The notes beneath the pieces were generated by a model. It saw only the letters and a list, made by a program, of their open reading frames with translations, ran no database searches and was not told the origin of the DNA. A stretch of DNA of 64,000 bases from Hydractinia symbiolongicarpus (lineage: Eukaryota; Cnidaria; Hydrozoa; Anthoathecata; Hydractiniidae). The position numbers and the translations under genes are program-made. The stretch's first letter is position 1. Each line of letters opens with the position of its first letter. The stretch is from NCBI RefSeq assembly GCF_029227915.1, contig NC_079888.1, positions 5,095,001 through 5,159,000 on the forward strand, written 5' to 3'. Shown piece after piece: positions 48,850 to 59,539 of the stretch.

Positions 48850-51800
48850 ATGGAAAGTTTTGCTATGATGGTATATATTTTATCCATGGTAAATATCCAC
48901 CTTGCATATGCTCAAAAGGATAAACAATTAGGATTGAGAAGATCTTCCAATGGAACGACAGCTTTATTTCGAAAAATTGTCGCAAACAGAAAACTGAACA
49001 CAACACCAATTACAGGTTACAGTAATTGTAGTTTCAGAGATTGTGGAAAATACTGTGTTTATAACATACCATGCGAATCTTTTAACTTCAAGACTTCAAC
49101 AAAACAATGTGAATTGTTGTCTGTGGATAGAAACAGCAAAGCAGATAATATTACCTTCATAAATGCAAATGGATGGGCGTATTATGATACCGGATTCAAC
49201 ATTCGACATCCGAACTGGAGACATAAATCCTTGGTGAGAAGTTTAGTTTACTGTAAAAATAGATTTCCTATGTCTTGTTTTAAACGCTTTTTGATGGGTT
49301 TGTGTTGGGTTCATATGCATTTAAAGTTTTCAGCCAAACATTACTAATCAGTTTCTGAAGAAATCAAATATGCCATTATCTGCTTTTAATAATCTAATTC
49401 GTTATAAAAATCTGCGGTTTATTTTATTCTTTAAAAAGTATCTGATTTAGTCATCTCTTTACAATTCCGAGAAAAGAAAGTATCGAATGTATAAAATCCT
49501 TCTTGCAAAGTGTACACCTATTACTGTTTCAAGGAATCGGGATATCCGAGAAATGTTTGTAGCACTAAAAAAGAATGAAAACACTAAATATTATTATAGT
49601 TGATGATTAAAGAAGAAAGAAATCACCAAATTTAAGTTTCCCCTTTTTTAATTTTTGGGGTTAGAAAAATTTCGCATCTTAAAAATTATCCTTGATTTTG
49701 CGTGAGACGCGTTTTGCTGCATTGAAATTTAAAAAGACATAAACGTCCGCGAAAATGGTCAAAAAACGTAAAAACGCGAAAGTTTCTGCCCTTAAAGTAT
49801 ATAATTTTACAGGTACGTTGACTTAAAAAGCGTTGACTTAAAAAGCAGATCTACGTTGACTTAAAAAGCAGATCTGGATCTTATTGGAAAATAAGGAAGG
49901 AGGCAAACAGCTAGTTCGGCCTCCCTCCCGACTGTACAATAAAGTATTGCTTTTTCTTTGTTCCCCCTTTTAGTGTTTGCAATTCTATTATTTCAATAGT
50001 GAGACTAAAGTTAACAATGTTTACACCTATCCTCTATGTAATATTAGTGCTTACTTTGATGTTTTACGTGTAGCACAACATATCTTGTACAGTCAACAAA
50101 TGTGACCAATGTCCATGCATTCAACCACCTGAAGAAGGAGTGCATCAGTGTGATTGTTACGTAAAAGGTAACCATTCTATGCATTTTTGTTATCACTACC
50201 ACCTCCACCACCATCACCACCGCCACCATCGCCGCCACCGCATTTACCACCACAACCTTCACCTCCATCTTTATTACCTCTACAACCACATGAACACCGC
50301 CGCCACCGCCTCCGCTATTATCACCATCATCACCAGCACCTGCACCATCAACACCACCTCCACCTCTACCTCTACTAGCACCACAACCACCATCAACACC
50401 ACCACTGCCACCGATTTCGCCATTACTACCATCACCACTACCACTGCTGTTACCACCACAACCTCCAACCCCACCTCTACTGGCACCACAACCACCATCA
50501 CCACTACCACCGTCGCTCCCACCGCTATTATTACCATCACCATCACTACCAGCATCACCTCCACCAATGCCACCACCTTTCTATTTGCCATGCAGTTTTT
50601 CAAATAACTTCAATAAAATTGACATTGGATATCCATAATTTAGAGGGGTTGATCAAATTACAAGCAGGTAATTGGTGCTGGTATGTAACTGGTTCATGTT
50701 CAGCATCTGATGGTGGCGCAGTTATTATCAGACCATGTGATCAAAACGATGACGGTCAACAGTTTATGTTTAATGCGCTTACCGGAAATGTCTTTCATAA
50801 ATGTTCAAAAAAGAAAGTCTGCATTATTGAAAGAACCGTGAGAGTTACTGAGAATTGCGCACGTCCTTGGTATTTAACTGGTCGTAAGTGGAGCATCCTT
50901 TCCAACAAAATTGTTTTATTAAATGTGCAGTGGCTGTTAAAAAATGGCAAAAAGATTGAACAATAATTTCTTAGATAAATAATAATTATATGTTTGTAAG
51001 CTTGTGGGGTTAATTTAAATTAGAGAAGTGTTAAAGCCATAATTTTATTTAGGGCTCGGTTTATCAACAATAAGTGAGTGTCCCGCTCCAAATGGTTTAT
51101 CGCTCACACTTGATAATGGATTGTCGTTGGGTTACAGTCTCTGTCTAAACGAGAAGGGGATTCATCAATTTCAAAAGGGAGGTAAATCATTATTGTTGAT
51201 GAGATATATTATGTTGCTTCGTGTAAATAATTTGGTAATTGGTTAAAGTGGTTTCTGTGGCATGGATTCATTTTGACGAATCCGTGTTTCATTCAGTGAC
51301 ATACTTTTTATGCTAAGTCCAGCACACACTTAAACTCAGAAAGATTGATTGTAACATTATTCTGTCTTAAGCAGGAAAATCATTATTATTGTATTAGCGA
51401 AAAATCTTGCTCGGAAGCCTTTCGTATGAAGAAAAAACATACTTCTTCGGAAAAGTTTAATTAACAAGGGTCTTAAAAATGATTGATATTTTATTATAGT
51501 AATCATTATACTAACCAGTTATTAGTGGTAGATTTAGCGAAAACATAATTCCTGCAAGAGCAATTTCTTAGCTAGCCCGGTCAACCTGAATAGCTAGCCC
51601 GGTCAACCTGAAGTTCGGGACCCCTGCAAGAAATAAGAACGATATCAAACGTTAAAAGTCTAAAGCAGCAAAAGACGTAGAAGAGAAAATAGTCCGGTCT
51701 TGGATGATGAGTTTAGAAAAAAACAATTCCAATGCATTCTCAATCTTATATTTCTATAAATATATAAATTAGCGTAAAAAGTCAATTTGGCCTATGTGGT

Positions 51801-52532
51801 CCTTCTTTTCTTACCTGTCAGGATGCGCGCACATATACAGAACTTTGTAAACATTCGCAACACATTCAATAATTAACGAAGAGAACGTAGAGAAAGTATG
51901 ATTAAATAATTTGAATAACATCTTACACAATACTTTTGACTTTAATTGGGCTATAAAAAACCAACCATGACTAAACCGTTGGTTGGGATATTGTAGGGTT
52001 GTGGCTTTGCGAATTTTTTTTAAAAAAATGTGTTATTTTAACGTTTGCTAATTCATGTTATTTTCTTTTAGTTGATGGCAAAATACAAGTAAAAATGTTT
52101 TTGAACATAAATTCCTTTGCTGAGCTTACAACCGATCCTAGATTCCCAAACAGCCCATCCTGGATTGGGTGGATTCATCAGTTTTTATTAGCAAGGTATG
52201 AAGTGGGTGCTGAATATTTTGGACGCCAAATCAAAACAATTTTTGTGCCACCAAAAACCGGATTCTATATCTTTTACATCACAGTCGATGAAGCAGGAAA
52301 GCTTTATATAACTCACCCCAATTCTTCTCCAAAACTGCTCATATCCATAACCTCTCCCGCTGCATCAATAAAGAAAACAGCTCCGCAAGAATTGATTGCT
52401 TTTGAGAAGTACGGCATCGAAGTATTAATGTGGGAAGCGTTATATAATGATTATATCACCGTTGGTGTTGAGTTTCCTGACGGAAAGGTTGAGCATCCTC
52501 TAACAGAAATGCACTTGTTGGCTCCGAATTAA
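48850..52532 (+). CDS. Secreted PAN/apple - lectin - PA14 domain protein (5 exons)
   Basis: Exons are 48850-49233, 50074-50167, 50644-50883, 51053-51181 and 52072-52532; phases agree and the sum is 1,308 nt (435 residues). Residues 1-21 are a signal peptide with likely cleavage after AYA. Residues 60-115 look like a PAN/apple module (Cys 60, 65, 69, 75, 87, with PCESFNF and KQCELL). Exon 2 is a Cys-rich segment with six Cys. Residues 160-280 resemble a ricin-type beta-trefoil lectin (WCWYV, IIRPCDQNDDGQQF, CLNEKGIHQF), with QxF in place of QxW. Residues 290-435 resemble a PA14 domain (VPPKTGFYIFYITVDEAGKLYI, here split for length: VPPKTGFYIFY and ITVDEAGKLYI; then YGIEVLMWEA). No membrane anchor follows, so I infer an extracellular, probably sugar- or matrix-binding protein. 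Exon 3's donor could instead be a weaker GT 4 bases upstream. I know no named family with this order. Confidence 0.75.
49814..49876 (+). repeat. Short tandem repeat, about 23-bp unit
   Basis: GTTGACTTAAAAAGC occurs three times in a row, the last two followed by AGATCT, in intron 1 of the secreted-protein gene. Confidence 0.8.
50187..50590 (+). repeat. Imperfect (CCA)n microsatellite, about 400 bp
   Basis: CAC/ACC/CCA triplets with scattered changes fill most of intron 2 of the secreted-protein gene, between the Cys-rich and lectin exons. The triplet has no stop in any frame, which explains the long His-, Thr- and Pro-rich frames over it. If intron 2 were retained, the reading frame of exon 2 would enter a His-rich then Thr-rich tail and stop near 50605. 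Confidence 0.9.
51569..51612 (+). repeat. 22-bp perfect tandem duplication
   Basis: TAGCTAGCCCGGTCAACCTGAA-type sequence occurs twice back to back in intron 4 of the secreted-protein gene. (Unit core: GCTAGCCCGGTCAACCTGAA.). Confidence 0.85.
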
Positions 52533-52847
52533 ATGCTCAAATCATTCTTTCTTACATGTCAAGTATACACACTTAGATCCCCATGGACGCAGTTGGGCAT
52601 TAGTTGAAGACTAAAAATCGCATTGTATTGTTATACAGTTGACTCGATAACTCAAACCTCGAGAAAGTTCGACCTGTCGAGAGTTCATGTTTTCGGGTTA
52701 TCGAGTTATCGAGAGTCAACTGTATTTTCTGGTTCCGAATTAAATGCTTAAATCATTCTTTTCTACATGTCAGGTATACACACTTTGGGACCTACGATCC
52801 CCATGGACGCAGTTAGACATTAGTTGAAGACTAAAAATCGCATCATG
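52520..52847 (+). repeat. Tandem duplication of the 3' end and flank of the secreted-protein gene
   Basis: A segment of about 108 bp starting at the last three codons (CTCCGAATTAAATGCT) and running through CCCCATGGACGCAGTT and GTTGAAGACTAAAAATCGCAT is repeated at about 52733-52847 with several substitutions and one small insertion. The foldback element 52636-52722 lies between the copies. Confidence 0.85.
52634..52724. mobile_element. TA-flanked foldback MITE (pogo/Tigger-like ends)
   Basis: An 87-bp near-palindrome runs from CAGTTGACTC (52636) to GAGTCAACTG (52722). It has TA on both sides. Inner arms include CGATAACTC and GAGTTATCGAG. The CAGT start and TA duplication are typical of pogo/Tigger-type elements (family knowledge). 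Confidence 0.75.
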
Positions 52848-53010
52848 CAGTCCTCGCAATATTCTTTTCTCACGTCAACGTCTTTGTTTATCTAGCTGGA
52901 ATTGTCGAGATTTATTTTCATCACTATTTTAGATGTTTTAAAGAGTTAAACCGTAAAACTTTGAGGATAAATGAAGTTTCTAAATTGCAAGAAAAACATT
53001 TAAAGTCATG

Positions 53011-53120
53011 TTAATTTATGTTAATTTATGTTAATTTATGTTAATTTATGCTAATTTATATTAATTTATGTTAATTTATGTTAATTTATATTAATTTATG
53101 TTAATTTATGTTAATTTATT
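53011..53120 (+). repeat. Minisatellite, 11 units of TTAATTTATG
   Basis: Eleven consecutive 10-bp units with five single-base variants (CTAATTTATA, TTAATTTATA, TTAATTTATT). Non-coding, downstream of the secreted-protein gene. Confidence 0.95.
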
Positions 53121-53316
53121 TTCAGTATGCTGATCTAAAATTTCGTCGACGGCTTGTTGCGACTAAGTGAGATTAATAGGGGGGACGTACCGTAATCAAG
53201 CTTTGTTTACGACACTACGGTACCGAGCTGGATCAAACGGTTAGATTGAGAACTTAGTATTAGATTGCCTGAAATTTAGGTAATAAAATCAAGATTAGCA
53301 TTGCATTGTATGGTTA

Positions 53317-53416
53317 TACAGTTGATTTGGAAAACTCAAACCTTGAGAAAGTTCGACCTGTCGAGAGTTCGAATATTCGAGTTTTTGAGTATTCGAGTTA
53401 TCGAGAGTCAACTGTA
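53317..53416. mobile_element. Second TA-flanked foldback MITE of the same family
   Basis: A 96-bp copy (53319-53414) matches the 52636 copy along its length, including the inner AAAGTTCGACCTGTCGAGAG, and is again bounded by TA. Its left arm is more decayed (CAGTTGATTTGG). Confidence 0.75.
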
Positions 53417-54061
53417 TTTTCTCTTTATATAAAGAAAGAATAACAAGCGGCTGCCTCTGTAATTGTAAAATTAATGTCAACAATTTTATCAATTATGTGA
53501 GTGAAATACTCATCATTGGAAGGGAGGAGGACGATTTCTCAGTAGTCAAGAGCATCGTGTAAATAGAGTATTATAAACATGGTAAAGCAATTTGCGTACA
53601 TCGCTAAGGAAAAATATATAAGTCAAGTAAAAAATCTTTTATTATTCGGGTGGGTTTCAAGTTTCTATGCATTGTATTGATTGATTCAACATGGTGAAAA
53701 CGGGCGTTGCAGGTTATTTTGCAGGGAAATACTGAGTTTAAAAAATAGCATGATACCGTCTTGGTTTATGTCAAATGAAAGTTTCGAAGCAGGCTCAGAA
53801 ATAATTATCAGTGCTCTGAGAATAAAAAGTGTTGAATGTTTACCACAAGATTTAAAAACATGTGCGGAGGTATTAGCATTGGGAACATAATGGTGTTATA
53901 TGATACATTTTTTTAATCATGAACCCGAAACCTCTTTCCCGATTCATAGTAAGCAGACTTTATATATTCTTTTTTTTTAACCTTTTGTCAACTGAACGTC
54001 AATGCAAAAAATATGACTGTTATTATTTCTTCTTTACAAATTTAAGCTGTTATGAAGAGAA
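53417..54061. other. Intergenic, no gene seen
   Basis: The open frame at 53681-53890 has no recognisable family, splice partners or coding bias that I can point to. I see no RNA gene. Confidence 0.4.
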
Positions 54062-54164
54062 CCAACTTTGTCTCCAGGACCTCCTTTCGCTTTTTTGATA
54101 TTGGGGGACGGCGCCGTGTCACCGATATCAAAAAAGCGAAAAGAGGTCCTGGGAACGAGGTTGG
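54062..54164. mobile_element. 103-bp foldback repeat with long hairpin arms
   Basis: Arms of 40 bp (54062-54101 and 54125-54164) pair at 35 of 40 positions. Outer arms carry the CCAAC...CCAGGACCTC / GAGGTCCTGGGAACGAGGTTGG core of the 46203 family. Inner arms (TTTCGCTTTTTTGATAT) pair perfectly around a GC-rich 23-base loop. All mismatches in the left outer arm are C/T changes. Confidence 0.8.
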
Positions 54165-54439
54165 AAGAAAAGTTAGATTTTAAAGTTACATTAGATGTTG
54201 AAAAATTGCAAACTTTTCATTTACTCCAAAGCATTGAATAATTTAACGTTTACGGCAAAAACCCTTTACATGACGGGCACCTGTGGGCATTTTTTGCAGA
54301 AGTGTCTGCTTTGTATACATTAGATTGTATTCAATAATGGCTTGACGTAATTACGCTCGTAAATTTACTGAGAAGTGGATTGGTTTAGACATTTTCCGTT
54401 AGGGCAAAAACCTCTAGCGCTTACTTGACGGCTAAACAA

Positions 54440-54481
54440 TCGATGTCAAAAAGACAAAACCCCCTGGGGACGAGGTTTGAC
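54440..54481 (-). repeat. Half copy of the foldback family
   Basis: GTCAAAAAGACAAAACCCCCTGGGG-type sequence ending GGGGACGAGGTTT resembles the right arm of the 54062 copy; no left arm is clear. Confidence 0.45.
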
Positions 54482-55457
54482 CACAGATGAACCGTTATAC
54501 CTTCTGAGCAGTAGGTTGTTGTGAAAAGTGCTCTGAGTGTTTTAGAGACAATAAATCGGGCTACACGCTTTTTTTTATAAGAACATTGAAGTTCTAACCA
54601 GGCTGGTCATTATTCTTATTTATTTATTATTCCACAATGGACCTATTGTTTTGAACCTAAAATCGCCTAGCCTGTTATTCTTATAAAACTTTTTGTTACA
54701 TATAGAAAAGAGACACTGACTATCTGGATATTCTCTTAGACACCATTTGAACTCAAATTTGGGGTAGCTAATAATTTATTGAGAAAAAAAAACGGGTGCG
54801 TGTTCTAAGGGTTGAACTTTGTTGCCACCCTACGAAAAGTAAATTTCTTATACCCGTTGAGTTGTAACATGCTTTATATAGTGGCGACGCGACGGGGTAT
54901 ATTACAAATTAAGAAAATTATAGTCCACAACAAAAAATGTCTCTGAAGCACGGACACAAAATAGGTTCAGGTCTATTTTGCTCCTGTGCTCCTGGGACAA
55001 TTTTCTTTTGCAACTAAAACAATTTTTATAGCGTTGTTTAAAAAAAGTTGGTATGGGGCAGTAAAAAACTTTGTCATGCATTTGTAATGGAGCATTATTA
55101 ACCGTCTAGAATATGCAACCGGGCAATACGACGGATTCACACAACGTCCTTTCTCGTTTTCAGGTTCGGTCTTTCATCTATTTGGTTACTTAACAACATA
55201 AAAATTGTCAAATCTCATGTCATTTTTGACTAGGTAGTCACAAAAACTCCCCATATTCTCTGTAACTAAACATCGTATGTTTTGTTTACATAGATTTATT
55301 TTATTAGGTATTTTTTAATTCTGGGAAGAATGTTTTCTGTTTTTAGACAGAATTATTTCGAATTTTTATCTCGAGTGATAACAAAAGTAGTGTAATATAT
55401 TGTTATAAGAAAGGTAAACTAAACTTTTTATTATTCATTTTTTTCATCCAACTACAT
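54482..55457. other. Intergenic, no gene seen
   Basis: AT-rich sequence without a frame, RNA gene or clear repeat I can support. Confidence 0.4.
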
Positions 55458-55641
55458 TTATTGCACCAACCTTGCAAGCTCAGTCGGCGCATAGACCTCG
55501 GGCAATATTTTTCGGTACAGTCCGGGGTAATCGGTTGTTATAACATCAGTATTGCTAACATGCGCATTAAAATGTTTTCTCGTTACCCTTAAACCTTTTG
55601 AATTTTTGTGCATCATAGAAATTTCTTTTTTCAAATAATGT
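55458..55641 (-). CDS. Possible terminal exon of an unknown minus-strand gene
   Basis: A frame ending in TARL-type residues (TELARLVQ, then stop) can be entered through an AG acceptor at 55643-55642. It contains NTDVITTDYPGLYRKIL. The ITTDYP part recalls the C-terminal ITDRP/TDYP motif of glycerophosphodiester phosphodiesterases, but the rest does not fit clearly and I found no upstream exons. It may be chance or a pseudogene. Confidence 0.22.
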
Positions 55642-55794
55642 CTGCCCAAATGTTAAACAAATGATACACAAATTAACTACCGTTAAATTACAGGCATTAT
55701 CAAAAATTGATATTGACTTTAGTTTTAAAATGTTCTGTCTTAGAAAGTATAAAAGAATTTGTTAACACCAACAACTTAGAATTATAGCATTAAG

Positions 55795-55875
55795 TCAAGT
55801 GGGATTCGAACCCACGTCGGAAATGTCTCCCGCTGTTGTTTAGCAAGTGCCTTTATAGCTACGGGGGTCAACTCA
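55795..55875 (-). repeat. tRNA-like sequence (tRNA-Ser-like pseudogene or SINE head)
   Basis: On the minus strand there is a perfect T-arm, GTGGGTTCGAATCCCAC, with an exact B box (55802-55812). Upstream lie a TTGCTAA segment like a Ser-GCT anticodon loop and a GGGAGACATTTCC segment like a long variable arm. The acceptor stem and anticodon stem do not pair and the A box is imperfect, so I do not call a working tRNA. Confidence 0.45.
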
Positions 55876-57322
55876 TATCATGCGAAGGAAATTGGGTAGG
55901 TAATACCGTTCTATACCTAATGTATACATTCAGAACACAGAACACACGTTGATAACAGCGTTTTTAACAATGTAGTGGCTATAACCATTATAAATAATCG
56001 GATAATAATAATACTAAGCTAGTCCATATTATTGATAGCTGTATTCCGTCCAGGCGCGAATTTAGAGCCTTGCCATGGACACGCGATATGTAAAAAACGG
56101 GCGAATCCGTAAATTGATCCAGGAAATTTCAATTAGTTTCTATAACAATAGCCGTTTTCTGTCCGTCGGCCAGAACCAGGTTATTCATAACCACACACCT
56201 AGCCTTAACTTCTAAATGACATAAATTTGTGTCGACTTTGCTCGACGTGCGAATTCTAGTGGACATTTAACGGGTGGATAACTAGTACAGCAAAATATCG
56301 TTTTTAGCCGCTATCATATACTTACCTTTAAATTTTTAAAATCGTTGTCGACCTCGTCGCGACTAGTGTGGACCGAATTATGTACATATATCCTTTTGCG
56401 CATGATTCAAGTTTACGCACTCTTTCTCTTTATAAATAATATTTCGTAGACAACATGAGGTTCAAGCGTGCGTTTCTATAAGCAACATAAAATTTTTGCT
56501 GAGGCTCAATGTTGTTTAAATTTCTGTATTGTTGTTGCTTACAGATTGCTACCTGTTTCGAAAGAATTGACCCTCTTATAAAAAAGCGTGAAAGTAGATC
56601 GAGGATGACTAGTTTAAAATTTTATTTCCAGGTGGAAAAAATTGAAATTGAAACAGGTTTATTTATTGGTTTTTAATCTAATTTCCACTCCCATATTTTA
56701 TAAAGTTGAAAGACCAAATCAGCTGTTTGTTAAGGTAAAGTGTAAACATTTTTAACAGGCATAGATTTTTCAATCATACTATGACCAATCCGCCCCCTCA
56801 ATAACTTTTCATAGGATTGTTCAAATTGAATCAAACTTGGCAAACTTATAGTACGTCATAAAAGGAACAAAATGGCGGCAAAAATGTTTTGCTTGCGTCG
56901 GCACATTTTGTGTGACGTCATCAGAAGCTTGAAAATTGTTAAAAATGCCACTATCTGCTTAAAATATAATTACTTTTGTTCTAGAGCGAATTTTTACATT
57001 CTGTTTGAAGTTTCTGAAAGATAAATAAAAGTTATTTAACATATCTTTCGGTTTTTACATGGATCGGATAAAAATTTTTAAAATCTGACAAAATCGGGAA
57101 ATCGGATTAGTCACGTGTCCAAATTAGTCAAAATGATTCTTCTTGATGAAAAAATATATTCATAGAGATTTTTAGGGGTAGTTTCGAGTAATGGCCAATA
57201 GCAAAGCCTCTGAAAGGTATGGGACCTAAAAATTTAGCATGCAGGTGTCTAATAGATAAATGTTGAAACTCAGTATCATAGCCATATAACAAAGCAATCA
57301 GGAGTTTTTAAAAAAACCCGTC
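55876..57322. other. Intergenic, possible decayed repeat around 56770-57290
   Basis: I see no gene. The stretch around 56830-56940, with AAAATGGCGGCAAAAATG and TGTGACGTCATC, has the feel of interspersed non-coding repeats of cnidarian genomes. That is memory-based and unproven, and I cannot define ends. Confidence 0.3.
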
Positions 57323-57345
57323 GGGGGGGGGGGGGGGGGGGGGGG
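57323..57345 (+). repeat. Run of 23 G
   Basis: A homopolymer of 23 G follows AAAAAACCCGTC. It could fold as a quadruplex, and its assembled length is likely inexact. Confidence 0.9.
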
Positions 57346-57945
57346 AACATAATGTTATTTCATTTACCTTTTAAAAAGATTTTGTCTTTTGATATTTAAT
57401 TTTTTATAAATTTATATGTCAGTTTTTCCTAACTCGCAAAATTTTCCGGCGTTACCTTGCAAGGAATTTGTAAAGAAACACGATGCCTCACTCTTGTTTT
57501 ATACCTACACAAAAGTCTACACAAAGGTGACCCGTATTTTTATCCTTGTGTTTGTAAGCGAATCTCACAGTTAAAATTGTTGTAAAGAGGTCCGAACGTA
57601 CTAACCACATTTTTGCTGCTGTTTTGTTACCCTTACCCTAGCATTTCGTTGCAAAAATCAATTAAAAAAACAAGAACGAAATCATGTCACAAACTTGCTA
57701 TGTTAAAGGAGACATATACTAAGAGTGCATGAAGTTTTAAAACCATAAAATTTTATCTGAATAAATACAAAATTCCCAAAAATATAATTTTACATAACTA
57801 CCTGTTCAAAGTAATAGGAAAAACCAGTCAAAAAGAATACTTAAGAGAATTAATTCTTTTTTTGAAAATAAAATTTATTTATCAGCCAGGACTATTTTTT
57901 CAAGTTGATAAGTCCTAATGTTTTGCAAAATTCGCGAATAAAAAA

Positions 57946-58055
57946 TTTGATGGTATTTTCTTTCTAAATTTATACTTTTTTTCAAGGGCGTAAGGATTTG
58001 ATGATATTTGATGATATTTTGTTTCTCCATTTATACATTTTTTAAAGGGCGTAAG
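57946..58055 (+). repeat. Tandem duplication of about 60 bp
   Basis: TTTGATG-TATTTT, TTTCT-AATTTATAC and AAGGGCGTAAGG occur in the same order at 57949-57994 and 58009-58053. Non-coding. Confidence 0.65.
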
Positions 58056-59041
58056 GTGAAGTTGAAATTCACTTTTATATTATATGTAGTTCTATGTACA
58101 TCAAAAAATAAATAAAAAAGTTTTCAAACAGGAAAAAATATTAATTATTGCGAATTTCGCGAAATTGGAAAAACTCGCCAAATATCCGAAGAAATAAACT
58201 TTTAGTTCGTATGATTAACGTTTAGAGCTTCCTTAGTCCTATATCTTCCCTTCCAAATTTTGTGAATGTAAGAAACAGGAAAAAAACACGAGGTGTGAGA
58301 TTGTATAGATAATTTCAACTGCAATATATCCAATTATGACAAAATTAATTGCCTTTTGCTGAAAAGCATTGTGAAGGTATAAGACAGAGGTCAGGTTCTG
58401 TATGTTTTTACAAAATCTCCATTACGAAAGAGTAAGACTGGACAAAAATGTGTATAAAAATATATTCAGAATGAACGAAACAAATTTTGGCTTTCCTTTC
58501 GTTTTTGTTAGCTACACCGTAACAAGATTAGTTTTCCCAAGTTTCACGACTTATTATCATATTTTAAAAAATTAAATCTTTACAGAATATAAAATAAAAG
58601 GACAATGGACAGGACACCAATCGCGAAATCTCTACGAAAATTCTATAAAAATTCCATAATGGCGGATACATAAATGACCCTTCAAAAGTTAATAAGTTCT
58701 GAAATTTTCAAAAATGCTAAATTTGTAATTAAATAAACGTTTTAATTTAACAGCATTGTGACAAAAAAACTGTCGAAAACTGAATAAGCGAGACACACGA
58801 GACGCACATATTTGTATATATATATCACGTTCTGTACAAAATTTGTTACTTAAGAAAACAAAAATTAGATATTAGTCGTCGTTTATAATAATTAAAAAAT
58901 CTATCAGACAGAAGCTGAAATAAAACATTTTCGTAATATAATAATATATACATAAAAGCTCAAAAGAAAGACTGTATCAATAAGGTTTCACGTTGTGACC
59001 ACACAAATTTAAGTTTACTTTAAAGTTCAAATATAAAAAAG
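58056..59041. other. Downstream flank of the thioesterase gene
   Basis: AT-rich; it presumably contains the 3' UTR of the minus-strand thioesterase gene. I see no other gene and no polyadenylation signal I would single out. Confidence 0.4.
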
Positions 59042-59482
59042 CTATTGCTTTTTCTCAAGGTCGCCAACATATTTTGTGTGTTTTGCTGTAGCTAACAAAT
59101 CACCTTTACTGTTTTTAATAACGGCTTCTGTAAATGCCAGGCTAGATCCCAACTTTTTGCATTCTGTTTCCAAAGTGACAACTTCACCGATTCGAGCCGG
59201 CTTCATATAACTAACATTCAGTTCAATGCTAACACCTGGTCTGTTTTTACCAAGGGTTATTAACATAACCGTTGTTGTAACGTCAACAATAAATGCAGTA
59301 AACCCTCCATGTAAGGTCTTTAAACCATTGACTTGTGACTCGTCAACAGTCCACTGAAATTTTGCTTTACCATTATCTGTAATCGACACAAGTTCAACAG
59401 GTTTTGCATGGCGATCGAAACCCTTTGAATTAGTGAACACTGCCGCCATTATTTGTTTCGTTCTGCCTAACAATCTTGACAT
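59042..59482 (-). CDS. ACOT13: Acyl-CoA thioesterase 13-like hotdog protein
   Basis: This intronless frame encodes 146 residues of the PaaI/THEM2 hotdog family, which hydrolyses long-chain acyl-CoA to free fatty acid and CoA, mostly at mitochondria and in cytosol in mammals. The human protein is about 140 residues. The active-site segment is VNGLKTLHGGFTAFIVD; Asn52, His58-Gly59 and Asp67 correspond to human Asn50, His56-Gly57 and Asp65 as I recall them. The later PGVSIELNVSYMKPARIGE and TAKHTKYVGD also fit. I chose the Met at 59482; the frame stays open up to 59539 (Met 19 residues earlier, MIFFRQIVCY), and that longer start would add a hydrophobic stretch. The tail EKKQ extends past the usual HTKHLGN end. 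Confidence 0.9.
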   Translation of the reverse strand: MSRLLGRTKQIMAAVFTNSKGFDRHAKPVELVSITDNGKAKFQWTVDESQVNGLKTLHGGFTAFIVDVTTTVMLITLGKNRPGVSIELNVSYMKPARIGEVVTLETECKKLGSSLAFTEAVIKNSKGDLLATAKHTKYVGDLEKKQ

Positions 59483-59539
59483 TTTCCTTTCGTTATGTAT
59501 ATTCCAAATGTAACATACAATTTGTCTAAAAAAAATCAT

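Noticed and set aside
50140-50607. A 155-codon His/Thr-rich open frame
   Set aside because: It is the (CCA)n tract of an intron read through its donor; triplet repeats without stops are open in every frame.
53011-53120. A CRISPR-like array
   Set aside because: The 10-bp units are directly abutting with no spacers, and the DNA is animal.
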